Notes: generated from the letters alone by a model not told the origin. A stretch of DNA of 64,000 bases from Mycobacterium sp. OTB74 (GCF_029892685.1 NZ_JARXVD010000019.1:1-64000); one strand, 5' to 3'. Shown: positions 24,334 to 32,195, counted from the first letter of the stretch. Numbers and translations: made by a program.

Positions 24334-25912
24334 TTCCGTCTCCCATCCGGGCTCTAATATCCTCGCGGAGTTCGCCTTTGGCGACCTTTCCTCCCGACGA
24401 CCGGGGCAGCTCGTCGAGCACGATGAGCCGCTCCGGCAAAAGCTCCTTTGAAACCCCTTGTGCCAGCAGATGTGCGCACAGCTCCACCAGATCCAGCGTG
24501 GTCGACCCGACGAGTTCGGCATAGACACAGACCTTTTCGCCGAACACCGGATCAGGCATGGCGACCGCGGCCACCACCGCAACTGCGGGATGGGTGGTGA
24601 CGTAGTCCTCGACCTGATTGGCGCTGATGTTCTTGCCGCCGCGCACAATGAAGTCGGACGTCCGGCCGGTGACCCGCAGATAGCCTTCGGAATCGATCTC
24701 GCAGATGTCGCCCATCCGCATCCACCCGTCCTGGGTGAACAGCTTGTCGTGATCGGTGCCGCCGAGGTAGCCCAGGCTGGTGGCCGGGCCACGGCAGGCC
24801 GGCTGACCCCGCCCCATGGAGGTGACGTCGTCGTCGCCCTCGAACAGTCGGACCGCCATGTCAGGAACGATGCGGCCACCGGTGCGCAGCCGGTGTTCCA
24901 GCGAATCCTCCACCGTGGTGCCACTGAGCAGACCGGTCTCGTTGGACCCGTAGAACTGCAAAATCTTTGCACCGGTGAGCTTTTCGAACTCATCGGCTGG
25001 GCGGTAGGGCAGGGCCTCGCCGCCGGTGAACACCACGCGCAGTGAGCTCAGGTCATACTCTCGGGCTGCCGGGTCGGCCATGATCATGGTTAATTGAGTA
25101 CTGACACAACACAACACGGTGACTCGGTGCTTCTCGATTGCCGCACAGGCCGCGGCCGCGCTGAAGCGCTCCAACAGTATTGCGGTGGTGCCCAGGAAGA
25201 TCGGGGTGGTGTGGCTGGTCCACAGGCCGAAACCGAACGGGGTGGGAATGACCGGGAGGAATACGTCGTCGGAGGTCAACAACCCATTGGCGACCGCCTG
25301 CTGATGGAAGTAGTACCAACGGTTTTGGGTGTGCACAACGCATTTGGGCAGACCGGTGGTGCCGGAGGTCGAGTTGATCAGGAAGACGTCGTCGGGGCCG
25401 AGTTGCGATTGCGCGGGTACCGCCCGGTGCCCAGCGCCCAGTGACAGCTGCGACAAAGTCAGCGACGGGCAACCGAGCTCGATCGCTACCAACCGTGTGG
25501 CCTCAGCGCGTTGCGGGTCGCTGATCACCAGCTGCGGCTCGGCGCCGCGCAGGATGGCCGTCACTTCGCGGGTCCCGGCGCGGGCGCCGATGCCGACGAC
25601 TACGGCGCCGCACCGTTCGATGGCCACGAACAGCACGTGGATGGCGGCGGTGTCACCGTGCCACACCGCGACCCGGTCGCCGCGGGTGACGCCAACGCCG
25701 GTCAATTCCTGCGCCAAAGTATCTGCGGCAGCATCGAATTCACGCCAGGTCAGCGGCGAGGCGGGGTGGTCGCAATACGCAACACGATCCGGAGTGCCGG
25801 CGGCATTCGCCCGAACCGCGTCGGACAACGTCGTATCTGACCACCAGCCCACGGCGCGGTAGTGCGCCGCTTCATCGGCGGTGAAAGCGGGTGAACCCGC
25901 GATCGCAACCAC
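24320..25912 (-). CDS. Acyl-CoA synthetase / benzoate-CoA-ligase-like AMP-binding protein
   Basis: This 530-aa ANL enzyme has NSTSGTTGLPKCVVH as the phosphate loop (about residues 178-192; Cys replaces the usual Gly after Lys). QFYGSNETGLLSG is the adenine motif, GWMRMGDICEID the hinge, and RSSGGKVAKGEL holds the catalytic Lys. It should activate a carboxylic acid to its CoA ester. It is the first gene of a minus-strand operon with the class II aldolase and the amidohydrolase. The GTG start at 25912 lies 39 nt from the convergent-side end of bcp, which is on the same strand. This cassette separates genes that are neighbours in M. tuberculosis (Rv2522c and Rv2521). Confidence 0.85.
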   Translation of the reverse strand: MVAIAGSPAFTADEAAHYRAVGWWSDTTLSDAVRANAAGTPDRVAYCDHPASPLTWREFDAAADTLAQELTGVGVTRGDRVAVWHGDTAAIHVLFVAIERCGAVVVGIGARAGTREVTAILRGAEPQLVISDPQRAEATRLVAIELGCPSLTLSQLSLGAGHRAVPAQSQLGPDDVFLINSTSGTTGLPKCVVHTQNRWYYFHQQAVANGLLTSDDVFLPVIPTPFGFGLWTSHTTPIFLGTTAILLERFSAAAACAAIEKHRVTVLCCVSTQLTMIMADPAAREYDLSSLRVVFTGGEALPYRPADEFEKLTGAKILQFYGSNETGLLSGTTVEDSLEHRLRTGGRIVPDMAVRLFEGDDDVTSMGRGQPACRGPATSLGYLGGTDHDKLFTQDGWMRMGDICEIDSEGYLRVTGRTSDFIVRGGKNISANQVEDYVTTHPAVAVVAAVAMPDPVFGEKVCVYAELVGSTTLDLVELCAHLLAQGVSKELLPERLIVLDELPRSSGGKVAKGELREDIRARMGDGNDRC

Positions 25913-25951
25913 GGGTCGAGTGTGCCAGACCCGGCTGCGATGTATAGGCGG

Positions 25952-26425
25952 TTAGACCGACAGGTCTCGGCGCAGCTTGGCGACGTGTCCGGTGGCCCGC
26001 ACGTTGTACTGTGCCACAGCGATCTTGCCGTTCTCATCGACTAGGAACGTCGAGCGGATGACGCCCTGAACGGTCTTGCCGTACATGGTCTTTTCGCCGA
26101 AGGCGCCCCATTCGGTGAGCACCTTGCGCTCTGGGTCGGACAGCAGCGGGAAGGCCAGCCCCTCGGCATCGCGGAACTTGGCCAGCTTCGCCGGCTTGTC
26201 GGGGGAGATGCCGATGACGTCCAGTCCGGCGTCGTTGAGTTCGGCGAGGCTGTCGCGGAAATCGCAGGCCTGTTTGGTGCAGCCCGGGGTGGATGCGGCT
26301 GGGTAGAAGTACACGATCACCTTGCGGCCCGCGTAGTCGGACAGTTTGACGGTGTTGCCGTCGGCGTCGGGCAGGCTGAACGCGGGAGCCTTGGCGCCCA
26401 CTTCGAGTCGGGGGGTCGGTGCCAC
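25952..26425 (-). CDS. bcp: Thioredoxin-dependent peroxiredoxin (BCP)
   Basis: The 157-aa peroxiredoxin of the AhpC/TSA BCP type has the active site YPAASTPGCTKQACDFRD (about residues 41-58). The peroxidatic Cys is followed five residues later by a second Cys, the BCP-alpha pattern that gives an intramolecular disulfide reduced by thioredoxin. It detoxifies peroxides in the cytoplasm. The GTG start at 26425 is preceded by AAGGGA. A longer frame to 26491 lacks support. It is the homologue of Rv2521, divergent from the DUF3618 gene as in M. tuberculosis. Confidence 0.93.
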   Translation of the reverse strand: MAPTPRLEVGAKAPAFSLPDADGNTVKLSDYAGRKVIVYFYPAASTPGCTKQACDFRDSLAELNDAGLDVIGISPDKPAKLAKFRDAEGLAFPLLSDPERKVLTEWGAFGEKTMYGKTVQGVIRSTFLVDENGKIAVAQYNVRATGHVAKLRRDLSV

Positions 26426-26517
26426 CGTCGTGTCCCTTCTGTTGGCCAGCGCGCAGATTATCGATCCGGCTGAACTAGGGTAGTGCGCCAAGGAGCAACG
26501 CGAGTTGGAGGGCTGAA

Positions 26518-26742
26518 GTGGCGGACCGGAATCCTGACGACATCAAGCAGGACATCGATCGGGCGCGGGATCAGTTGGCGTCCACGGTGGATGCACTCGC
26601 TGAGCGGGCGAACCCCCAGAAGCTGGCAGATGACCTAAAAGCCCGTGTGCTGGCATTTGTGTCCAAGCCTGCGGTGATCGTGTCGGCCGCCGGGCTGGGC
26701 ACGGTTGTGCTTGTGCTGGTGGTTCGCAGAATCCGGAACTGA
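26518..26742 (+). CDS. DUF3618 small membrane protein (Rv2520c homologue)
   Basis: The 74-aa protein has a charged N-terminal helix with the DUF3618 signature (PDDIKQDIDRARDQLASTVDAL, about residues 5-26, an amphipathic heptad pattern), then KPAVIVSAAGLGTVVLVLVV as one membrane helix ending in RRIRN. It is probably anchored with the N-terminus in the cytoplasm. The function is unknown. GTG start with GGAGGG nine nt upstream. It is divergent from bcp with a 92-nt gap, as in M. tuberculosis. Confidence 0.85.
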   Translation: MADRNPDDIKQDIDRARDQLASTVDALAERANPQKLADDLKARVLAFVSKPAVIVSAAGLGTVVLVLVVRRIRN

Positions 26743-26751
26743 ACCCGGGTT

Positions 26752-26907
26752 TCAATTACCGCGGCGCGGGGTCAGCCAGCCCGGCAACCAACTGCGCGGC
26801 GGGGAGGCTTGCAGGCCGATGCGGCTGCAGTTGTGAACTGCGACGATTTCTTCGTCGATGGTGCCGGCGTCTGAGGCTTCGTGCGGGGAGCCTGCTCCGC
26901 TTGACAT
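26752..26907 (-). CDS. Small hypothetical protein (51 aa)
   Basis: A 51-codon frame begins MSSGAGSPHEASDAGTIDEE, continues with a conserved-looking HNCSRIGLQASPPRSWLPGW segment, and ends TPRRGN. Third positions are GC-rich in this frame, and the composition (acidic first half, W/P-rich basic end) is protein-like. No strong ribosome binding site precedes the ATG. It is convergent with the DUF3618 gene, their stops 9 nt apart. I do not recognise a family; it may equally be non-coding. Confidence 0.4.
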   Translation of the reverse strand: MSSGAGSPHEASDAGTIDEEIVAVHNCSRIGLQASPPRSWLPGWLTPRRGN

Positions 26908-27272
26908 CAGCTAACCCATCCTCGTCGTCGACAACATTCACAAAGCGGACCTTCACAACTTCGCAGCTAACTATAGCTTACTGTGCTTTCCCTGATTTTC
27001 GCAGCTAGTCGCTGTGTTCGCTCAGTCACGGGCGACCAACATTTGACATTTGCGTGGAGGCTACCCGGTGTTGTATACGGTGTCGCCAGCACATTCGGAA
27101 TTTTTGCTGGGTGTTCTGGATGTCGTGCAGGTCGGGACTTCGGGATGGCCAAAGACGGGCCATAGACGACGGACCGCGGAGCGGGGATTGCGATGGCGTT
27201 CGGATCATCGGCCGGCGCCTCTGACCTCACGATTTCACCTTGCGGCCATGGGGCTGTTAGGGTCTTTCACGC
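26908..27272. other. Gap without a supported gene
   Basis: The 365 nt between the small ORF and tRNA-Lys are less GC-rich than the surroundings. The open frames here have poor composition, and one runs into the tRNA. A TAGGGT at 27258-27263, ten bases before the tRNA, could be its -10 box; no convincing -35 is paired with it. Confidence 0.5.
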
Positions 27273-27345
<73 letters not shown>

Positions 27346-27352
27346 CAACACA

Positions 27353-27384
27353 GAGGCCCTCACTTCGGTGAGGGCCTCTTCTGT
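27353..27384 (+). terminator. Intrinsic terminator after tRNA-Lys
   Basis: GAGGCCCTCAC (27353-27363), loop TTCG, GTGAGGGCCTC (27368-27378) make a perfect 11-bp stem with a tetraloop. TTCTGTTT follows. It lies 8 nt after the tRNA. Confidence 0.9.
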
Positions 27385-27429
27385 TTCTCAGTGCTAAGTG
27401 TCGAGGTGCTCCTTTGTGCTCGCCAAAGT

Positions 27430-27454
27430 GGTTGACCAACCAGGTTGGTCAACC
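27430..27454. promoter_or_regulatory. 25-bp perfect palindrome, toxin-antitoxin operator
   Basis: Two 12-bp arms (GGTTGACCAACC and its complement GGTTGGTCAACC) flank a central A at 27442, 12 bp upstream of the antitoxin GTG. Such a site is expected for autoregulation by the antitoxin or the antitoxin-toxin complex. TTGACC inside the left arm could double as the -35 box. Confidence 0.7.
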
Positions 27455-27466
27455 TAGTCTGATTGG

Positions 27467-27694
27467 GTGGCGACGATCGTGAAAGTTCAGGAGGCCAAGA
27501 CGCGGCTGTCCGCCCTGCTCGCAGAGGTCGAGGCCGGCGCGGACATCGTGATCGCCCGCGGCGACGTTCCCGTGGCGCGTTTGGTGCCAGTGAACAAGCC
27601 AGGTCCGCGCGTGATGGGATTCCTTGGGTATCGCGTCCCGGAGAGCTTCTTCGACCAGTTGCCAGACGAGGAACTCGGGGCGTGGGAGAGCTGA
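27467..27694 (+). CDS. vapB: Phd/YefM-type antitoxin (VapB role)
   Basis: The 75-aa protein begins MATIVKVQEAKTRLSALLAE, the Phd/YefM N-terminal DNA-binding fold (the family consensus is V-x-x-A-K-x-x-L-S-x-L-L). ADIVIARGDVPVARLVPV follows (about residues 25-42). The C-terminal part, GYRVPESFFDQLPDEELGAW, has the PxxFFxxLPxEELxxWE pattern that wraps PIN-domain toxins. GTG start. The stop overlaps the toxin GTG by 13 nt, which couples translation. A 25-bp palindrome lies just upstream. Confidence 0.88.
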   Translation: MATIVKVQEAKTRLSALLAEVEAGADIVIARGDVPVARLVPVNKPGPRVMGFLGYRVPESFFDQLPDEELGAWES

Positions 27695-28086
27695 AAGAGG
27701 GCTACCTCCTGGACACCCACGTCCTGTTGTGGCTGCTGACCGAACCTGCCCGATTGTCCGACCCAGCAAGGCAGTTGCTTGAAGATCCGTCGAACCGGCT
27801 CTACGTCTCTGCGGCCTCCGCATGGGAGATCGCAACCAAGACCCGGCTGGGCAAGCTGCCCTTGGCGGACAGCGTCACCATGGGCTACGCACAGCACCTG
27901 CGTCGGGCCGACGTTGAAACCATCGATGTGTCATCGGAGCATGCGATCCTTGGCGGGGCGATCGGTTGGGGACATCGCGATCCTTTTGACCGGGTGATTG
28001 CGGCGACGGCAATGGTTGAGGGACTGGCGCTGGTGTCGTCTGACGCATTGTTCGGCCGACTCAATGGTTTACGCGTCATCTGGTGA
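27682..28086 (+). CDS. vapC: PIN-domain ribonuclease toxin (VapC-type)
   Basis: The 134-aa PIN-domain protein has LLDTHVLLWLL (first Asp, about residue 11), SAASAWEIATK (Glu, about 50), HRDPFDRVIAATAMVE (Asp, about 103) and LVSSD (last acidic residue, about 121). These are the four acidic residues that bind Mg/Mn in VapC ribonucleases, which cleave tRNA or rRNA when the antitoxin is lost. The GTG start lies inside the antitoxin gene. No mutation of the acidic set is seen, so the toxin is probably active. Confidence 0.88.
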   Translation: MGELKEGYLLDTHVLLWLLTEPARLSDPARQLLEDPSNRLYVSAASAWEIATKTRLGKLPLADSVTMGYAQHLRRADVETIDVSSEHAILGGAIGWGHRDPFDRVIAATAMVEGLALVSSDALFGRLNGLRVIW

Positions 28087-28130
28087 CGCGGCGATTGCTC
28101 TAACGTAGGCGCCGTGCGGAGGCTTCGGGC

Positions 28131-29378
28131 ATGACCGTGAACGGCTCATCCGACGAACTTCGGCGCAGCTTAGGGGTTTTCGACGCGGTCGTCGTCGGCC
28201 TCGGGTCGATGATCGGCGCCGGCATATTCGCAGTTCTCGGCCCGGCTGCCCGCGCCGCGGGATCGGGGCTGTTGCTGGGGTTGGCGATTGCGGCGGCGGT
28301 GGCCTATTGCAACGCGACATCGTCGGCGCGATTGGCTGCGCTGTACCCCGAGTCCGGCGGTACCTACATCTACGGTCAGCGGCGCCTGGGCGAGTTCTGG
28401 GGTTATCTTGCGGGATGGGGCTTCGTCGTCGGCAAGACGGCCTCCTGTGCTGCCATTGCGTTGACCGTGGGTTTCTACGTGTGGCCGGCGTACGCCCACG
28501 AAATCGCCGTTGCGGCTGTCGTGGCGCTGACGGCGGTGAACTACTTCGGTGTGCAGAAATCGGCGTGGCTGACGCGGATGATCGTTGTCGTCGTGCTGTC
28601 GGTCTTGGCGGCTGTGGTCGTGGCGGTATTCACCTCAGGGGGCGCCGCGGCAGATCGGTTGGCCATCGATTCGTCGGCGTCCGCCCGCGGCGTTCTGGAA
28701 GCAGCTGGATTGCTGTTCTTCGCCTTCGCGGGATACGCCCGGATCGCCACGCTCGGTGAGGAAGTCAAGGACCCGGAACGCACTATCCCTCGGGCCATTC
28801 TGCTGGCATTGGGCATCGCGCTGGTCGTGTATCTGGTGGTCGCCGTAGCGGTGATTGCTGTCCTCGGCCCGGACAGGCTTGCGGCTTCTTCGGCACCGTT
28901 GGTCGACGCAGTACGCGTCGTCGGGGTGGGGTGGCTTGTTCCGGTGGTGCGTGTGGGTGCTGCTGTCGCCGCTCTGGGATCGCTACTGGCGCTGATCCTC
29001 GGGGTGTCGCGCACGTCGCTGGCCATGGCGCGCGACGGGCACCTGCCGCATCAACTCGGTGCCGTGCATCAGCGATACCGAGTCCCGCACCGAGCAGAGA
29101 TTGTGGTGGGCGTCATCGTGGCGGTGTTGGCGGCGACGACCGATGTTCGTGGTGCCATTGGCTTTTCATCGTTTGCGGTGTTGGTCTACTACGCCGTCGC
29201 CAATGCTTCGGCGTTCACCTTGACCACCGACGAGGGCAGGCCGCCGCGCTGGACGCCTGTTGTCGGCATCGTCGGGTGTCTGAGCTTGGCGGTCTCGTTG
29301 CCATGGGCGTCGGTCGTCGTCGGAGCCGGCGTGATCGCGTTGGGCGTCGTGATCTACGCAGTCCGTCGGCGTCTGTGA
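28131..29378 (+). CDS. APC-family amino acid permease
   Basis: The 415-aa transporter has about 12 hydrophobic helices. The first holds the APC signature VVVGLGSMIGAGIFAVLGPAA (about residues 21-41). YPESGGTYIYGQRRLGEFWGYLAGW and FAFAGYARIATLGEEVKDPERTIPRAI follow, which are strongly conserved in the cationic/neutral amino acid transporter branch. The substrate is not predictable. GGAGG lies 8 nt before the ATG. It is monocistronic, 45 nt after the toxin-antitoxin pair. Confidence 0.88.
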   Translation: MTVNGSSDELRRSLGVFDAVVVGLGSMIGAGIFAVLGPAARAAGSGLLLGLAIAAAVAYCNATSSARLAALYPESGGTYIYGQRRLGEFWGYLAGWGFVVGKTASCAAIALTVGFYVWPAYAHEIAVAAVVALTAVNYFGVQKSAWLTRMIVVVVLSVLAAVVVAVFTSGGAAADRLAIDSSASARGVLEAAGLLFFAFAGYARIATLGEEVKDPERTIPRAILLALGIALVVYLVVAVAVIAVLGPDRLAASSAPLVDAVRVVGVGWLVPVVRVGAAVAALGSLLALILGVSRTSLAMARDGHLPHQLGAVHQRYRVPHRAEIVVGVIVAVLAATTDVRGAIGFSSFAVLVYYAVANASAFTLTTDEGRPPRWTPVVGIVGCLSLAVSLPWASVVVGAGVIALGVVIYAVRRRL

Positions 29379-29503
29379 CGGACTTTCGCGTCATCGAGAA
29401 CGAAAACCCAAGCGGCAGAGCATCTTTACCTCTGACGTAATCGACGTGCTGCGCTTCGACCGGCAAGCTTTGAGCTGACCACCCGATACGAAAGAAGGTC
29501 AGC

Positions 29504-29857
29504 ATGAACGACATCGTCACGGCATATCTGCAGACGTGGAATGCCACCGATCCGGAGCAGGTGCGCGCACTCCTCGGCGAGCATTGGGCGCCCGGGGCCA
29601 CCTATACCGATCCCACGGCCGACGTGAGCGGTCATGGCGCCATCTCCGAGATGATCGGCGCGGTGCACACCCAGTTCCCCGGATTCGTCTTCTCGCTCGT
29701 CAGCGGTCCGGACAGTCACCACAACCAGGCCCGCTTTCAGTGGGGGCTGGGACCGAAGGGGGAGCAGCCGCCGGTCGTCGGGTTCGATGTGCTGGCAACC
29801 GACGCCGACGGTCGCATCCGGACGGTGCACGGATTCTTGGACCAGGTGCCGAGCTGA
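29504..29857 (+). CDS. SnoaL-like (NTF2-fold) small protein
   Basis: The 117-aa protein has MNDIVTAYLQTWNATDPEQV and then HWAPGATYTDPTADVSGHGAI, the usual SnoaL-like beginning. It ends with IRTVHGFLDQVPS. The fold is an NTF2 barrel; members are cyclases, isomerases or orphan ligand binders. No adjacent gene hints at a substrate. AGAAGGTCAGC precedes the ATG and provides a ribosome binding site. It is the last backbone gene before the repeat-bounded segment. Confidence 0.75.
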   Translation: MNDIVTAYLQTWNATDPEQVRALLGEHWAPGATYTDPTADVSGHGAISEMIGAVHTQFPGFVFSLVSGPDSHHNQARFQWGLGPKGEQPPVVGFDVLATDADGRIRTVHGFLDQVPS

Positions 29858-29901
29858 CGGGGCGCGGGCAAGCGGTACGGAGCCGAGCGACATAGGTAAA
29901 C

Positions 29902-29934
29902 AAAAAGGTCAGGGGGCGAAATCGCCCCCTGACC
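29902..29934 (-). terminator. Intrinsic terminator (duplicated tRNA-His terminator)
   Basis: A 13-bp perfect stem (GGTCAGGGGGCGA and its complement, 29907-29934) is followed on the minus strand by TTTTT. It now lies downstream of the CHAP gene on the same strand and could end its transcript. Confidence 0.75.
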
Positions 29935-29953
29935 TGTCAGGGGTGGCTGACGG
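29902..29953. repeat. 52-bp direct repeat, copy 1 (att-like)
   Basis: The sequence is identical over 52 bases to 32196-32247. It contains the tRNA-His terminator hairpin and the last 12 nt of the tRNA-His gene. This copy stands 2.3 kb downstream of the 3' end of the intact tRNA, the geometry of an attachment site left by an integrated element. Confidence 0.75.
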
Positions 29954-30004
29954 TGTTCGGCTGGATACCACCTGACTTCTCTTTTGCGGAGCGGTGTCAA
30001 TAAC

Positions 30005-30026
30005 GATGTCAGTGTTCACTGACATC
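30005..30026. promoter_or_regulatory. 22-bp perfect palindrome without adjacent regulator
   Basis: GATGTCAGTG-TT-CACTGACATC is perfectly symmetric with 10-bp arms. TGTCA...TGACA half-sites are common in TetR-family operators. It lies between repeat copy 1 and the 3' end of the CHAP gene, with no promoter-proximal gene on either side. Confidence 0.55.
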
Positions 30027-30084
30027 ACCATGTCTCCTCATTGAGGTGCCGTATGTCACAATCGTCCTGGTCGTCGAACAGACA

Positions 30085-30942
30085 TCAGGGAACGAGGATG
30101 TAGCTCAGACCCGGGCCGCTTTTTATGTGTCGGGTGTCAAACTGGCGGAAGCCGACGGTGTGATATCCGTTGTCTTTGGTGCCGCCTCGGCCGTAGTTCA
30201 TTTCGGTGATAGTGAGATCGTTGCCGTTAACAGCATCGACCCAGGCGACGTGTCCATATGGGTTGCCTGCGGCCGCGGCGTCAAACACGACGAGTGCACG
30301 GGGCTGAGGGTCGGAGACGACCGTCCAGCCGGCGCCTCTGGCTTGCCCGGCCCAGTCCGCTGCGGGGCCGGTAAGAGCCGAGATGTAGTAGCCGGCGTGA
30401 CCGTGCACCTGCTCCTGGGCGCCGTAGGTGCAATAACCGATCAGATCGGGCGTGTCGAACGGATTGTGTTCGGTGGTAGCCCCCTTGGTCCGGCCTGCAG
30501 GTGACGCAGGTGCCGCCTCGGCGGCCGGTGCCGACACGTCCCCTCCGCCGTCGCAGTCCTTAGTGACGTCCTTGAGCGTGCCGGTCTCAATGTCGACGTC
30601 GGCAACGAAGTTGTTGTCAGACGTCTTGTACCAGAGGGTGTCCCAGCCACCCGGGATGTTGAAGCTGAAAAAGCCTTTGACCGCCTGGCCCCGTTTCGAA
30701 CAGAGCAGGGTCAGCTTCTCACCGGGGTTGTACCAGCCGCTCTGATGGGAGTTCAGGTTCGGTTCGGACATGCGTTGTGTCCTGGCCTTGACTGTGGCGA
30801 CAGGATCAGCCGATGCGGTGCCAGCGAGCGCAACACAGGCTGCGGCACCGGTCAGCAAAGCCATCGCCGTCGTGGCGAGCCGTCGTGACAGGCTGTCGGC
30901 TGCACGACCTGACGTCGTTGTGGTGAACTCACTAGGGGACAT
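30085..30942 (-). CDS. Secreted CHAP-domain protein
   Basis: The 285-aa precursor has a Sec signal: a basic N-terminus, hydrophobic core LATTAMALLTGAAACVALAG, and probable cleavage after ASA near residue 46. The middle region is about 100 residues of unknown fold with two Cys. The CHAP domain (about 165-285) has the catalytic Cys in LIGYCTYGAQEQVH, His in NPYGHVAWVDAV, and a polar residue in ITEMNYGRGG. CHAP enzymes cut peptidoglycan peptides or amides outside the cell. ATG at 30942 is preferred because AAAGGG precedes it by 8 nt; a GTG two codons earlier is the alternative. It is the only intact gene in the repeat-bounded segment. Confidence 0.82.
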   Translation of the reverse strand: MSPSEFTTTTSGRAADSLSRRLATTAMALLTGAAACVALAGTASADPVATVKARTQRMSEPNLNSHQSGWYNPGEKLTLLCSKRGQAVKGFFSFNIPGGWDTLWYKTSDNNFVADVDIETGTLKDVTKDCDGGGDVSAPAAEAAPASPAGRTKGATTEHNPFDTPDLIGYCTYGAQEQVHGHAGYYISALTGPAADWAGQARGAGWTVVSDPQPRALVVFDAAAAGNPYGHVAWVDAVNGNDLTITEMNYGRGGTKDNGYHTVGFRQFDTRHIKSGPGLSYILVP

Positions 30943-31352
30943 GACCACCCTTTCATCGGTCGGCGGCGGGTTTTCACGACGTCGGCTTCTGTCTGACCGT
31001 TGAGAGCATTACAGGACCACCACGCCTTGAGAATCGACCGTTCGACCGACAACTGACCGGGCGAGGCTGCGGTCTAACGCAACCGCGACAGCCTGAGGTC
31101 GCTGGGCCTGGCCCCACCGCCGATGTTACGTATCACGAGCAAGATGTTGTCGACCAAATTCGCTCGCAAGACTGAGTCGCGCTAGCGGTGGGTCTTGGTC
31201 TATCTCCCCGTGGCAGCCGCAGCGAAAATGCTCTGTGGCACAACACATTCGCTCGATCAATTGCAGTTGCACGCAAAGACTTTCGGTGCCAGGCCGAACG
31301 GATACAACGGCAAACGCCCCGCCGATGCGATCTCTGGGCTTAACTGGGCCAC
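30943..31352. other. Gap without a supported gene inside the remnant element
   Basis: The 410 nt contain the promoter side of the CHAP gene. The remaining sequence has no frame with mycobacterial codon preference on either strand. I see no repeat or RNA gene. Confidence 0.5.
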
Positions 31353-31725
31353 GTGAATCTCTATGACCGAGATGGCCGGAAGATTCCGATCGAGTACCAG
31401 TTCAACCTAAGCCAGTACCCGAATGACCGGATGGCCTGTGACCAGCGGGTGGCCCGCCACGAAGTCGGCGCCCACGTCGTCTCGACGGTCTGGCTGCTGG
31501 GCATTGACCACAGGGGATTGCAGGGCGGTGGCCCGGTCAACCTTCCGGGGAGCGGCCCGATGATCTTCGAGACCGTGGTGTCCGGCCCGCGCTGGAACGA
31601 GGAGCGGCGCCGGTAACTTGACCGAAGAGCAGGCCATGCGGGGCCACCTGGAAGTTCTGGACGCCCTGCGGGATGGTTTCCCGCCGTTCCCGTGGCTGAC
31701 TGACGACGGCGCCCAGGCACCCTGA
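31353..31725 (+). pseudogene. Frameshifted phage-type hypothetical gene
   Basis: A GTG at 31353 opens an 87-aa frame: MNLYDRDGRKIPIEYQFNLS, VARHEVGAHVVSTVWLLGID, and MIFETVVSGPRWNEERRR, then TAA at 31614-31616. In the next frame the sequence continues as LTEEQAMRGHLEVLDALRDG and runs to TGA at 31723-31725. The joined order (VSTVWLGxDH, then FETMVFGG, then Y-x-TEEEAxxGHxxM) is the pattern of a small protein common in mycobacteriophages and prophages. A one-base shift near 31610-31622 therefore breaks an originally about 120-aa gene. Function unknown. Confidence 0.6.
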
Positions 31726-32195
31726 ACGGTTGAAGCAGTACGCAGTCGGGGATGGTGGTGCCAGCTATAGAGGTGGTAGCGGCGCTTCATGAGTCAGGTG
31801 CGGAGCGTCACTGGCCATGGACGATTGTGCCTGTAATGGACGGCCAGGCTGCGAAGATGTCGGTCGGACCCAAACGTCTGTCGGCACCGAAGGTGTGTAA
31901 GGGTCGGCTGGATTCATACCCACCGGAACGGGCAAGGGGCGCAAGGTCGCTCAGGGTGTGGTAAGCGCTCATGCCATCACCTGGGCGGTTACGTCAGGCC
32001 ACTCCAGCGCTTGCGTGGCGAGTTGTTCACGGGCAATCCGGCCCGCTGCGACGAGCGCCCCGAAATTCCCGTCAACTCGCGGACGCGTTTCCCGGTGATG
32101 TGCAACTACGATGCACCTTGATAGCCCGGGGGTGCGACTGTCCACTACGGAGCGGACCTTATGTTGCGCTAAGGGTGCAAGGGTCTCTGAGAATG
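31726..32195. other. Gap without a supported gene inside the remnant element
   Basis: The 470 nt have frequent stops in all frames with mycobacterial composition; the longest frame (70 codons, 31752-31964) has no ribosome binding site and unnatural composition. It is probably decayed element DNA next to the tRNA-His attachment side. Confidence 0.45.

Larger units (their letters stand above)
29954..32195. mobile_element. Probable remnant of a tRNA-His-integrated element
   Basis: The segment is bracketed by the 52-bp direct repeats and replaces what should be backbone between tRNA-Lys and tRNA-His. It holds a secreted CHAP protein, a frameshifted gene of phage type, an orphan 22-bp palindrome and about 0.9 kb without genes. 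No integrase is present, so only a relic or a non-autonomous element remains. The inference rests on the repeat geometry and the phage-type gene. Confidence 0.5.

Noticed and set aside
24334..24993. Upstream in-frame extension of the class II aldolase gene
   Set aside because: It lies within the CoA ligase gene in another frame; the family N-terminus starts at 24333.
31752..31964. 70-codon plus-strand frame in the remnant element
   Set aside because: No ribosome binding site, poor codon use and no recognisable motif.
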